The notes below the pieces were generated by a model, which saw only the letters and a list, made by a program, of their open reading frames with translations, made no database searches and was not told where the DNA came from. From Candidatus Nomurabacteria bacterium (GTDB lineage: Bacteria; Patescibacteriota; Minisyncoccia; Phycocordibacterales; UBA9973), in NCBI GenBank assembly GCA_023267245.1, contig JAHFNP010000001.1, positions 22,780-64,540 on the forward strand: DNA of 41,761 nucleotides, read 5' to 3'. The first letter of the stretch is position 1. Each line of letters begins with the position of its first letter. Below, piece after piece: positions 7,994 to 15,684 of the stretch. Position numbers and translations under genes: made by a program.

Positions 7994-7999
7994 AGTATA
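7994..7999 (-). promoter_or_regulatory. Extended -10 TGT-TATACT, leaderless HIT gene
   Basis: On the minus strand TATACT at 7994-7999 is preceded by TGT and ends seven bases before the ATG, so the transcript would start at or next to the start codon. It directly abuts the T-tract of the upstream terminator. Confidence 0.6.
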
Positions 8000-8010
8000 A
8001 CACAAAAAAA

Positions 8011-8034
8011 ATCCCCCAACCGTAGTTGGGGGAA
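8011..8034 (-). terminator. Intrinsic terminator of the gene at 8051
   Basis: CCCCCAAC (8013-8020) and GTTGGGGG (8025-8032) form an 8-bp stem with a four-base loop, followed on the minus strand by a run of T's down to 8004. A T-run on the plus side (8041-8048) may allow two-way action. Confidence 0.85.
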
Positions 8035-8050
8035 CAATGCTTTTTTTTGC

Positions 8051-8551
8051 TCACTTTAATTTAGGATAAAGTTTAGAAATAAACTTTATCGCCATGTCAT
8101 GATCTCCGTCACCTATAGGGTTAGTTATTGATAACCTCATTTTTTCCCGGAATGTAAGAGTTGGTCCTATAAGATTTTGGGGAAATTTTAGAAAATTTTC
8201 TTTAATGTAAATTTGAATTTTGTCCCGATAAGCTTTTGATGTTTCTTTATCATTTTTGAGGCAACATTTCTCTACTTCTGTCATCCATAGATCAAAAAAA
8301 CCCTGACATTCCCGTATTCTTATCTTTTGTTCTTGGGTCAGTCTTTTTTCCCTTGTTGGATCCAAGAAGTTACGTCTGAATGATCTTTTTATGTCTTCTT
8401 CAGGAATTCCCTCATATTTAGCCATAGCTTCAATATTTATTTCTTTCAATTTTTTTTCAATTTTCTCTTTGTCTCTTTCGTGCAGAATATCATTTTTAGT
8501 TCTAATTTCAGTTTCTACTGTAATTCTGGTGTCAGTGGCTGTGTTGGTCAT
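8051..8551 (-). CDS. Hypothetical charged helical protein
   Basis: A 166-aa protein I do not recognise. It lacks signal peptide and TM segments and is rich in K, E and R, with predicted long helices (for example residues 24-50, DKEKIEKKLKEINIEAMA). There are two adjacent cysteines (EKCCLKND). It is probably cytoplasmic. It has its own promoter (TTGACA-16-TAGAAT) and its own terminator, so it is a monocistronic unit divergent from recJ. It ends in TGA, the only TGA stop noted among genes in this window, just before the terminator hairpin. Confidence 0.7.
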   Translation of the reverse strand: MTNTATDTRITVETEIRTKNDILHERDKEKIEKKLKEINIEAMAKYEGIPEEDIKRSFRRNFLDPTREKRLTQEQKIRIRECQGFFDLWMTEVEKCCLKNDKETSKAYRDKIQIYIKENFLKFPQNLIGPTLTFREKMRLSITNPIGDGDHDMAIKFISKLYPKLK

Positions 8552-8598
8552 GATTTTTAAATTTTAAAGTTACTATTTATTTTTTGGGTCTGAGGAGT

Positions 8599-8646
8599 AT
8601 TCTACTTGAAAGACTGAATTTGTCAACAATAAGTTTGTGATATACT
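8599..8646. promoter_or_regulatory. Divergent promoters sharing a TTGTCAA -35 core
   Basis: Plus strand for recJ: TTGTCA (8620-8625), 15-bp spacer, TATACT (8641-8646), start expected at about 8653, one base before the ATG. Minus strand for the gene at 8051: TTGACA (8626-8621), 16-bp spacer, TAGAAT (8604-8599), giving a leader of about 40 bases. The two -35 boxes overlap on one near-palindrome, so RNA polymerase cannot occupy both at once. Confidence 0.65.
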
Positions 8647-8653
8647 TTCTCGA

Positions 8654-10312
8654 ATGGAAAGATATCCCGAACTTTTAAGAACCCTCCTCTCAAATCGCGG
8701 AATTAATGATGCTCAACAAGCGGATACTTTTTTAAATCCCTCTTATGAGAGAGATATGCATGATCCGCTTTTGATGAAAGACATGGAGAAGGCGACAGTG
8801 CGGATATTTGAGGCGACTGAAGCTAAAGAGAAAATCCTTATCTATGGCGACTATGACTGCGATGGGATTCCCGGCAGTGTGATCCTGCACGATCTTTTGA
8901 AAAAAATTGGCTATGAGAATTTTTCTGTCTATATTCCGGATCGGCACAATGAAGGATTCGGATTACACTCTAGTGCGATCGAGAAATTCCGTGATGAAGG
9001 CGTCAATCTGATGATCACGGTCGACCTCGGTATAACCGATGTCGATGAAGTCGCTCTAGCTCAAGGCTTCGGCATCGATGTCATAATTACTGATCACCAT
9101 TTGCCTCAGGAAATATTGCCTAGAGCCTTCGCGATTTTAAATCCAAAACAAGAAGGCGATATGTATCCGGAGAAAATGCTCTGCGGGTCCGGAGTTGCGT
9201 TTAAATTGGTTCAAGGTTTTGTCGCGAAGTACGGAGAGTATTTTAAAATTAATTCCGGCTGGGAAAAGTGGCTTCTCGATATGGCCGGGATCGCAACTTT
9301 ATCCGACATGGTCCCGCTCTTGGGTGAGAATCGAGTGCTCGCTTATTACGGGATGAAAGTTTTGCAAAAGAATCGCCGCCTCGGACTCGGTAAAATTTTT
9401 AGCAAATTAAATATTGATCCGAGACATTTAACTGAAGACGATATAACTTTTATGATCGCACCTAGGTTGAATGCGGCGGGGAGGATGGACAGTCCTCGGA
9501 GAGCGTTTGAACTTCTTGCAACTAGTGATGAATTGGAAGCGGGAAAAGTCGCGGACCACCTGGCAAAATTAAATGACGAGCGCAAGACGCTTGTCGCGAC
9601 TACGATAAAAGAAATAAATAGGACGCTTGAAAAGAGGGAAGACAGGAAAATAATTGTTATTGGAAATCCGAAGTGGCGCGTTGGGATCTTGGGCCTTATC
9701 GCTTCGAAGATCGTCGAGGAGTATGAGTGTCCGGCTTTTGTCTGGGGAAGGGAAGGCAGTGAAATCATAAAGGGATCATGCCGGTCTTTCGGCGGTGTGA
9801 ATCTGGTCAACTTAATGTCCCTCACCAAAAAGGATTCTTTTCTTGATTTCGGCGGACACAAGCTGGCCGGCGGCTTTTCTGTCTCGAACGAAAAGATTCA
9901 TTTCTTGGAAGAAGAACTTTTGAAAGCCTATGATCAAATCGAGCAGGAACAAGTTTCTGATGAGGAAATTTCTGTCGACAAAAAAATATCTCTCGAAGAT
10001 GTGAATGAGCAGAATTATAAATTGATTGAGAAGATGGCGCCGTTCGGCATGGCCAACCCGAAGCCGACTTTTCTTTTTGAAGATATTGAAATAGTTGAAG
10101 TAAAAAAATTCGGCAAAGAAAAAAATCATTTGGAAATTTCTTTTGCCAGTGAAAATAGATATATGGTCCGGGCAATTGCTTTTTTCTCCGCCCCGGAGAA
10201 TTTTAAAACTTTATTGGAGAAAGGCAAAAAAATAAGTTTAATTGCCAATCTTGAAAAATCATTTTTCCGCGGCCGGCCGGAACTTCGTTTGAGGATTGTG
10301 GATATTTTTTAA
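8654..10312 (+). CDS. recJ: Single-stranded-DNA exonuclease RecJ
   Basis: A 552-aa DHH-family nuclease that degrades single-stranded DNA 5' to 3' in recombination and mismatch or base-excision repair. Motifs in order: YGDYDCDG (64-71), VDLGITDVDE, ITDHHLPQE (DHH, about 145-153), CGSGVAFKL, TLSDMVPL, APRLNAAGRMDSP, then the DHHA1 part VGILGLIASKI and FGGHKLAGGF, and a C-terminal OB-like domain (about 430-552). The length is usual. The leaderless start is supported by TATACT at 8641-8646. It is followed by hairpin element copy 2 and then rnhA, so the two nucleases are neighbours but probably separately transcribed. The frame is intact. Confidence 0.96.
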   Translation: MERYPELLRTLLSNRGINDAQQADTFLNPSYERDMHDPLLMKDMEKATVRIFEATEAKEKILIYGDYDCDGIPGSVILHDLLKKIGYENFSVYIPDRHNEGFGLHSSAIEKFRDEGVNLMITVDLGITDVDEVALAQGFGIDVIITDHHLPQEILPRAFAILNPKQEGDMYPEKMLCGSGVAFKLVQGFVAKYGEYFKINSGWEKWLLDMAGIATLSDMVPLLGENRVLAYYGMKVLQKNRRLGLGKIFSKLNIDPRHLTEDDITFMIAPRLNAAGRMDSPRRAFELLATSDELEAGKVADHLAKLNDERKTLVATTIKEINRTLEKREDRKIIVIGNPKWRVGILGLIASKIVEEYECPAFVWGREGSEIIKGSCRSFGGVNLVNLMSLTKKDSFLDFGGHKLAGGFSVSNEKIHFLEEELLKAYDQIEQEQVSDEEISVDKKISLEDVNEQNYKLIEKMAPFGMANPKPTFLFEDIEIVEVKKFGKEKNHLEISFASENRYMVRAIAFFSAPENFKTLLEKGKKISLIANLEKSFFRGRPELRLRIVDIF

Positions 10313-10315
10313 GAC

Positions 10316-10427
10316 GAGAAGCGCAGACTTTTCTTCTTAAATGCACGGATATTTTTCTACTGAAAAATTCCTCGTGTTCGCGCCGTCGCGCTCGCAAGGC
10401 ATTTCATAAGAAAAGTCTGCGCTTCTC
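10316..10427 (+). repeat. Long hairpin element, copy 2
   Basis: The 29-bp arms at 10316-10344 and 10399-10427 match as inverted repeats at 27 of 29 positions. The 66-bp core (10339-10404) is identical to copy 1 except for one base. The outer arms (containing GCGCAGACTTTTCTT) are unrelated to those of copy 1. It lies between the recJ stop and the rnhA promoter. Confidence 0.88.
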
Positions 10428-10432
10428 TATGT

Positions 10433-10438
10433 TACAAT
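10433..10438 (+). promoter_or_regulatory. -10 box TACAAT, leaderless GTG start of rnhA
   Basis: TACAAT ends seven bases before the GTG at 10445, so the expected first transcribed base is the G of the start codon. TGT just upstream gives an extended -10. No clear -35; that position lies in the hairpin arm. Confidence 0.5.
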
Positions 10439-10444
10439 AATGGT

Positions 10445-10966
10445 GTGAAACAGGATAAGATCGTTATTTATACGGATGGTTCTTCTCTCGGCAATCCGGG
10501 CCCGGGTGGATTCGGTGTAGTTATTTGGTTTCAAGAAGGAGATAGGGTTGTAGAGATCGGCAAGCAAGAAGCAGAAAAGACAACTAACAACAGGATGGAG
10601 ATCGCGGCAGCGATTGAGGCTTTGCTTGCGATCGAAAATGTTTCCGGCGAGGCGACGATATATACTGACTCAGAATATTTATTGAAAGGAATAACCAAGT
10701 GGATTTTCTCTTGGCAGGCGCGTGGTTGGAAAACCGCAGACAAAAAAGTAGTTATGAATCAAGATCTCTGGCAAAGGCTTCTTCTTTTAGTTGAAAATAG
10801 AAAGCAAGAAATTTCTTGGAAAAGAGTTCCGGGCCACGCTGGGCACTTGGGCAACGAGCGGGCTGATGTGATCGCGACTTCATTTGCGGAAGGCAAAGAC
10901 ATCACCTTTGCTCACGGTACAAAGGAAGAATATGAAAAACTTTTCGGCGGCAAACTTATTTTATAG
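10445..10966 (+). CDS. rnhA: Ribonuclease HI
   Basis: A 173-aa cytoplasmic enzyme cleaving the RNA strand of RNA-DNA hybrids. All active-site residues are visible: D11 in IYTDGSSLGNPG, E52 in NNRMEIAAAI, D75 in IYTDSEYL, H131 in PGHAGHLGNE and D141 in NERADVIA. It is slightly longer than the 155-aa E. coli enzyme owing to a C-terminal tail of about 25 residues. Starts with GTG; the ATG at 10440 is out of frame and hits a stop at once. The last 35 bases overlap comEC, so the two are likely coupled. Confidence 0.96.
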   Translation: MKQDKIVIYTDGSSLGNPGPGGFGVVIWFQEGDRVVEIGKQEAEKTTNNRMEIAAAIEALLAIENVSGEATIYTDSEYLLKGITKWIFSWQARGWKTADKKVVMNQDLWQRLLLLVENRKQEISWKRVPGHAGHLGNERADVIATSFAEGKDITFAHGTKEEYEKLFGGKLIL

Positions 10967-13121
10967 TTTAGTTTTCGGTTTTGCGATCGGTATTTTATTT
11001 CGATCCTTTTTTGATCTCGGTTCATCTTTTATATTATTTTTGTTTTTTGTTGCGATAATTCCTCTCGCTTTTTCCTTGTCCCGCCATGGCGGTGATTTTT
11101 TATTCAATCGAGATAAAAAGATTATTTTTTCGATATTTTTCCTCGGCGCCGCGCTGGGAGTTTTCCGTTTTCATTTGGCTGACACACCTGCGCCGGAAGT
11201 TTTTGAATCCCGCGTGAACCAAGAAGTCTCACTTTCGGGCCAAGTCGTCGACGAGCCGGATGCGCGCGAAAATAATTTGAAGCTTACTGTTCTCGTATTG
11301 GAAGGCGGACAGAAAACTGAAATTTTACTTTCAGCAGACATTAATGGCGGATATAAATACGGCGATGAAATATCTTTTTCGGGTGTTCTTGAAAAGCCGG
11401 AGAATTTCAAAACCGATCAGGGGAAAATTTTTGATTATGTAAATTATTTGAGAAAGGACGGGATATTGTATTTGATGAAATATCCTAAAATTGAAATCGT
11501 CTCGCATGGAGGCAACATTATCAAGCGAGCACTTTTTTCGGCCAAAGAAAAATTCCTGGATAAAATCGGTTTAATCATTCCAAACCCGGAATCGCTCCTC
11601 ATGGGCGGTCTTATCCTCGGAGAGAAGTCTGCTTTCAGTCAGGACTTGCGGCAGTCTTTTGTAAATACTGGGACGATACACATCATCGCTCTCTCTGGTT
11701 ACAATGTGACGATTGTTGCCGAATGGATAATGAAAATATTATCTTTCCTGCCGAAGAACTTTTCGATCGGCGCGGGCGTCCTTTCTATTTTTCTTTTTAT
11801 CATTATGACCGGCGGAGCGTCGACTGCCGTCCGAGCGGGGATCATGGCGGCTCTGGCGCTTCTCGCTCGAGCGACTCGGCGCGATTATGATATCGGCCGG
11901 GCGCTCGTCCTCGCGGGCGCGCTTATGATTCTGCTCGATCCTCTGATCCTCGCATTTGATGTTTCTTTCCAATTATCATTCTTGGCGACGATTGCAGTAA
12001 TTTATATTTCGCCCAAAGTTGAAAAATATTTTCTTTGGATAAAATGGAAATGGTTCCGTGACATCGTCAGCATCACTATCTCAGCTTATATTTTCGTCAT
12101 GCCTTTTATTCTTTACAAGATGGGCAATCTTTCTCTCGTCGCCCTGCCGGCCAATATCGCTGTTCTTCCATTTATTCCTCTGACTATGATCTTAGGTTTC
12201 GTCACCGGCTTTGTCGGACTCGCTTCAAGTCTCCTCGCTTTTGTCCCGGGCCAAATCTCTTACTTTTTTTTGCACTACGAACTGGCCGCAATCGGATTTT
12301 TCTCTCGGTTCTCTTTCTCCTCAATCTCCCTCCCTAGTTTTCCACTGCTACTTACAGTTTTGATTTATATTTTCTTCTTCTACAAACTTTTTGGTTGGAA
12401 TACCAACCAAAAAGAAAATAAACCTGCCCGCAATGCTTCGCAAAGCGATGCAGGCGGGGAGCAAGAAAAAACCCAACCTCCTTTATTCCTTGAATTAAAA
12501 AAATTCAAACACAAATTTATCGCCGTCGGTCTGATGCTCGGAGTTGTTGGCTTTGGGTCTTTGTATTATTTCCATTACAAATCAAATTTGTCAGCGGTAA
12601 ATAAGTTGCAGGCTCTCCTGATAGATATTCCAGTAAAGCCTCTTGCCTTGGATCCAAGAACAAAATTGGACGGCTGCATCATTAATGGACCTTTGCCGGA
12701 TCATGAATGTTCGCCGGGAGCGGTATTCCCTGATGCGACGCCGGAGCAAATCTGCGTTTCGGGATATACCAAAACAGTTCGGAATGTGTCGATTAGCTTA
12801 AAGAGAAAAGTATACAGAGAATATGGCATACCGTATCCGCCTAAAACCGGTTCGTATGAAGCGGACCATATCATCCCGCTCGAACTCGGCGGCAGCAACG
12901 ATATAGCCAATCTTTTCCCCGAGGCGGCCGAACCACAGCCGGGATTTAAGGAAAAAGATGTGGTCGAAAATTATCTGCATCAAGAAGTTTGCGCTTACCA
13001 TGTCGCTTTGACTGTCGCGCAACAGCAAATAGCGACCGACTGGCTGGCGGTCTACGACAATCTAAGCCCAGAGGAGATCCTGGCGCTTAAACAAAAATAT
13101 AGAAGTTGGGCAGGTAATTAG
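10932..13121 (+). CDS. comEC: ComEC/Rec2 DNA-uptake channel fused to an HNH nuclease domain
   Basis: A 729-aa integral membrane protein. Residues 1-75 hold N-terminal TM helices, about 85-190 the soluble DUF4131/OB-like part, and about 215-490 the Competence channel domain (LLMGGLILGEKS, IIALSGYNVTIV, TGGASTAVRAGIMA, DVSFQLSFLATIAV). Instead of the metallo-beta-lactamase-like domain usual after this, there is a linker containing a palindromic insert, one TM helix (about 528-550) and a cysteine-containing domain with an HNH-type motif (YEADHIIPLELGGSNDIANL, about 642-661). This C-terminal domain resembles secreted HNH nucleases (SPGAVFPDATPEQICVSGY...). The role is inferred to be import of single-stranded DNA with degradation of one strand. 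The ATG at 10932 has an AAGGA five bases upstream, one of the few Shine-Dalgarno-like sites here. Its stop overlaps that of the convergent sod gene. Confidence 0.92.
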   Translation: MKNFSAANLFYSLVFGFAIGILFRSFFDLGSSFILFLFFVAIIPLAFSLSRHGGDFLFNRDKKIIFSIFFLGAALGVFRFHLADTPAPEVFESRVNQEVSLSGQVVDEPDARENNLKLTVLVLEGGQKTEILLSADINGGYKYGDEISFSGVLEKPENFKTDQGKIFDYVNYLRKDGILYLMKYPKIEIVSHGGNIIKRALFSAKEKFLDKIGLIIPNPESLLMGGLILGEKSAFSQDLRQSFVNTGTIHIIALSGYNVTIVAEWIMKILSFLPKNFSIGAGVLSIFLFIIMTGGASTAVRAGIMAALALLARATRRDYDIGRALVLAGALMILLDPLILAFDVSFQLSFLATIAVIYISPKVEKYFLWIKWKWFRDIVSITISAYIFVMPFILYKMGNLSLVALPANIAVLPFIPLTMILGFVTGFVGLASSLLAFVPGQISYFFLHYELAAIGFFSRFSFSSISLPSFPLLLTVLIYIFFFYKLFGWNTNQKENKPARNASQSDAGGEQEKTQPPLFLELKKFKHKFIAVGLMLGVVGFGSLYYFHYKSNLSAVNKLQALLIDIPVKPLALDPRTKLDGCIINGPLPDHECSPGAVFPDATPEQICVSGYTKTVRNVSISLKRKVYREYGIPYPPKTGSYEADHIIPLELGGSNDIANLFPEAAEPQPGFKEKDVVENYLHQEVCAYHVALTVAQQQIATDWLAVYDNLSPEEILALKQKYRSWAGN
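12427..12458 (+). repeat. Bulged palindrome inside the comEC linker
   Basis: CCCGC (12427-12431) pairs with GCGGG (12454-12458), with inner TGC/GCA and CGC/GCG pairs and an AAA loop. It encodes ARNASQSDAGG in the linker between the channel and the last TM helix, in frame. Confidence 0.65.
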
Positions 13122-13717
13122 ATCGCTTTTGCAAAATTTCCTTCAATTTTACTCCAGTTTAGATTCTCAAAAAAAGCTTCAACATATTTTTTCTTTTCAG
13201 AAGTTGCATAATCATAGACGAAAGCGTGCTCCCACATGTCGATCATAAGGATTGGTTGAGCCCCGTTTAATTGGCCTAAATGCTGTTCATCTACCCATGC
13301 ATTTAGAAGTTTTTTCATTTTAGTGTCGTAATATAGGACCGCCCAGCCGATACCGCGAGTCATGGCGATAGTTTTGAACCTTGCGAGCCAAGCGTCAAAA
13401 GAACCCCATTCTGATTCAATAGCTTTTTTAAGTTCTGAATCTTCAGAAAGATTGGCCGCTCCATCTTCTAAAGAAGAGAAGTAATATTCATGGTTGCGCA
13501 TGCCGTTAAATTCAAAAGCGAATCTTCTGTGCAATTCTCCTGTGACATAAGGAGCAAATGTATCTTCTTTTGCATAACCTTCGTACTCGGGAATTTTTTT
13601 CAGAATAAGGTTCGTATTTTTTACATAGCCTGAATAGAGCTTTAAATGCTCTTCGATATTTTTAGCTGAAATTCCATTAAGGACGGGGATGTTAAATTTT
13701 TGTTCTTGATATTCCAT
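13118..13717 (-). CDS. Fe/Mn superoxide dismutase
   Basis: A 199-aa cytoplasmic enzyme dismutating superoxide. The four metal ligands are present at family spacing: H24 (EEHLKLY), H76 (RNHEYYF), D160 and H164 (IDMWEHAF). Conserved NG.RNHEYYF and MWEHAFVYDY support the iron/manganese family; I cannot tell the metal from the residues seen. It starts at the ATG at 13715-13717, about 31 bases past a TATAAT box. It shares the stop region TTAG with convergent comEC and the two genes overlap by 4 bases; no terminator separates them. Presence of SOD suggests exposure to oxygen. Confidence 0.95.
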   Translation of the reverse strand: MEYQEQKFNIPVLNGISAKNIEEHLKLYSGYVKNTNLILKKIPEYEGYAKEDTFAPYVTGELHRRFAFEFNGMRNHEYYFSSLEDGAANLSEDSELKKAIESEWGSFDAWLARFKTIAMTRGIGWAVLYYDTKMKKLLNAWVDEQHLGQLNGAQPILMIDMWEHAFVYDYATSEKKKYVEAFFENLNWSKIEGNFAKAI

Positions 13718-13747
13718 ATTGATTAGAAGTTAAATAATAATGCGTTA

Positions 13748-13753
13748 ATTATA
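13748..13753 (-). promoter_or_regulatory. -10 box TATAAT for superoxide dismutase
   Basis: A perfect TATAAT on the minus strand, giving an expected start near 13741 and a leader of about 24 bases. The -35 is weak (TGAGTT with a 17-bp spacer). Confidence 0.5.
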
Positions 13754-13776
13754 ATCTAAAATGCGGGACGAACTCA

Positions 13777-13805
13777 TTGACAAATCAATAATTTACTGGT
13801 AGTCT
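13777..13805 (+). promoter_or_regulatory. Promoter TTGACA-17-TAGTCT with extended -10
   Basis: TTGACA at 13777-13782, TAGTCT at 13800-13805 with TGG before it. It drives the membrane protein at 13846 with a leader of about 34 bases and shares its unusual -10 with the promoter at 17685-17712. Confidence 0.7.
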
Positions 13806-13845
13806 GATGGTAGAAATAGATCTCTAACAATTAAACTCTGAAAAC

Positions 13846-14628
13846 ATGAAAAAATCTCTGCTATTCATTGCCTTGCTTATGCCGGCAATAGGATTTACGG
13901 CAAATTCGTTTGAAATACGAAATAATAAGGTGTATCAAATTGATCACCAATACAAAACAATTAAATTTGCACTTCCAAAAAATGATGGCGCATATATTCT
14001 TGTGGGAAAAGATACCATCGAAGCATCAAATCAACACTACACTCAAGTGATTGATTCATTTTCAATCAATGGGTTAAAAACTGCAGGATTAAATATGGGT
14101 TTAAACGCGCGTTGGGCTGTTGGAAAAGCTGGCGATAGGCCAGGACTGGAAACAGTGTTTGACAGTGTGATAACGTTAGAAATTAGTAATTTTTTCTTGA
14201 AGAAAACTTGGCAAGTAGATTATTTGATTTGTGTGTTTGACCCAATTGCTAAAACATTTACTTTATCTAGAAAAATTAATCCACCAGATGTAAGTATTAC
14301 CTGGATAAGATTTTTAATTTCGCTCGTTATTATTTTGTGGTTGATGGATATATCTGTGAGACATTTTATCTCTATTGATAAAATAGCAACTAAGGGGATG
14401 GGTTGGACTGATTATTGTGTATTTACTATGCTACATCTGATGATCTTACCGTTATTTTCTATTTTCACATTAGTAATAGCGTACGCCGATACTAAACAAC
14501 TAAATACACCCTTGTATCAATTATTAATTTTATGGGCGAGTATGATCATTTTGTCTATACTTAGTACGAGAGGTGTTATAAAAATTTACAAGAAAAATCT
14601 GGTTAAAAATCCAAAAATGTCAGGATAA
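13846..14628 (+). CDS. Membrane protein of unknown function
   Basis: A 260-aa protein not recognised. Residues 1-18 are a signal peptide (MKKSLLFIALLMPAIGFTA). Residues about 20-150 look like a soluble extracytoplasmic beta-rich domain. Three hydrophobic segments follow at about 153-170, 190-215 and 222-242, and a lysine-rich tail (KIYKKNLVKNPK) is probably cytoplasmic. It stands alone between its own strong promoter and a strong terminator, with AT-rich codon use compared with comEC, which suggests later acquisition. There is no Shine-Dalgarno. Confidence 0.75.
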   Translation: MKKSLLFIALLMPAIGFTANSFEIRNNKVYQIDHQYKTIKFALPKNDGAYILVGKDTIEASNQHYTQVIDSFSINGLKTAGLNMGLNARWAVGKAGDRPGLETVFDSVITLEISNFFLKKTWQVDYLICVFDPIAKTFTLSRKINPPDVSITWIRFLISLVIILWLMDISVRHFISIDKIATKGMGWTDYCVFTMLHLMILPLFSIFTLVIAYADTKQLNTPLYQLLILWASMIILSILSTRGVIKIYKKNLVKNPKMSG

Positions 14629-14631
14629 TTC

Positions 14632-14657
14632 AAAGCCCTTCATGAGAAGGGCTTTTT
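14632..14657 (+). terminator. Intrinsic terminator after the membrane protein
   Basis: AAAGCCCTT and AAGGGCTTT form a 9-bp stem around CATGAG, followed by T's to 14658, directly behind the stop at 14628. Confidence 0.88.
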
Positions 14658-14684
14658 TAATATCACTTTTACTTGATTTGCTTA

Positions 14685-14696
14685 ACACATATGTGT
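14685..14696. repeat. 12-bp palindrome ACACATATGTGT
   Basis: A perfect 12-bp palindrome about 20 bases upstream of a candidate -35 for the phosphatase gene. It could be an operator, but only one copy is seen. Confidence 0.3.
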
Positions 14697-14716
14697 GTAT
14701 CTAAAACATGTTTAAT

Positions 14717-14745
14717 TTGACTGAACACGCATTTTAATGTATTGT
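14717..14745 (+). promoter_or_regulatory. Candidate promoter TTGACT-17-TATTGT
   Basis: TTGACT at 14717-14722 and TATTGT at 14740-14745 would give a start near 14752 and a 34-base leader for the gene at 14786. The -10 is imperfect. Confidence 0.4.
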
Positions 14746-14785
14746 TATAACAGAAAAAACGATAAACTAATTAAAAACTAAATAA

Positions 14786-15661
14786 ATGAAAACAAATTTT
14801 GGCAAACTAAACCCTCATCATGTTGGGTTAGTAATGAGAGAAGCCGTAAGACAGGCGATTATTGAAATCAGGAACCAGCGATTTACTTTTTCTTCTGAAG
14901 TGAAATTTGTTTCCTATAAAAAAGAGCAGGACTTGGTAACTTCAGCGGATTTTGCCGCTCAAAATATCTTCTTGAAAATCATCAAGGAAAATTTTCCTAA
15001 AGCGGGAATTGTTGCAGAAGAAGATTTTGCGTGTAAATGCACAGATCCGGATCACGATTATTATTTCACTATTGACCCGCTCGATGGCACAAAGGCATAC
15101 GGTCGGAGGCAGTCTCATGCTATCGCTACAATGATATCCTTTATTTTTGACGGAGAGATCTGTGGAGCAACTATCGGAGATGTGATGACTCAGGAGATAT
15201 TTCATACACGCCCCGGATCTTCGAAAGTGCATAGAATAAGTGAATTTCAAACTGCCGAAATATTGAAGCATATCAAAAAACCACTCAAAGATCAGTATCT
15301 TCAACTTCGTCAGGATCCACGTTCTTATTCAACTTTTGCTCAGCTTGTAACATCACCCTCCTGTGAAATAAAGCCATTTTCCGGTATTGAAGTTATGGGT
15401 GGAAGTATCGGTTTTATGTTTGCCAGACTTTGGAAGGGTGAAATAGGAGGCTTGCTGCTTGAACCAGGTAAACAATCTCCATGGGACGCGATGCCAGTTG
15501 TTGGTATTAGTCAAAAACTTGGTTATATTTTTTTGAAAGTGCCACCTCATCCATCCTATGAGATCATGGATTATAAGGCTTCAGATAAAATACAAAAGTT
15601 TGATCATGAGACTCTCGTAATACACAAGAGTAATTTAAGAGAATTGGAGTTGTTGACTTAA
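14786..15661 (+). CDS. Inositol monophosphatase-family phosphatase
   Basis: A 291-aa member of the lithium-sensitive Mg-dependent phosphatase superfamily (inositol monophosphatase, fructose-bisphosphatase, CysQ). Metal-binding motifs are GIVAEED (about 70-76), DPLDGTKAY (about 95-103) and the C-terminal SPWDAMP (about 232-238, the WD motif). The early VTSADFAAQ matches the usual T..D at the N-terminus. The exact substrate cannot be read from sequence; inositol phosphate, a sugar bisphosphate or phosphoadenosine phosphate are all possible. It is a single-gene unit with a terminator shared with convergent rpmB. Confidence 0.9.
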   Translation: MKTNFGKLNPHHVGLVMREAVRQAIIEIRNQRFTFSSEVKFVSYKKEQDLVTSADFAAQNIFLKIIKENFPKAGIVAEEDFACKCTDPDHDYYFTIDPLDGTKAYGRRQSHAIATMISFIFDGEICGATIGDVMTQEIFHTRPGSSKVHRISEFQTAEILKHIKKPLKDQYLQLRQDPRSYSTFAQLVTSPSCEIKPFSGIEVMGGSIGFMFARLWKGEIGGLLLEPGKQSPWDAMPVVGISQKLGYIFLKVPPHPSYEIMDYKASDKIQKFDHETLVIHKSNLRELELLT

Positions 15662-15684
15662 AAAAATATCAGTCGGTTTTAATT

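Noticed and set aside
9346..9861. 171-codon open frame antisense to recJ
   Set aside because: It lies fully within recJ and has low-complexity serine/leucine-rich translation; recJ is intact in the other direction.
7531..10427. Inverted repeats as ends of an insertion sequence
   Set aside because: The genes between them (HIT, a hypothetical gene, recJ) encode no transposase, and each locus holds a complete hairpin of its own.
12360..12600. A frameshift or assembly join between comEC and a separate HNH gene
   Set aside because: The frame is continuous with coding-like codon use; the only oddity is an in-frame palindromic insert of a kind also seen in two other genes. An assembly join still cannot be fully excluded from sequence alone.
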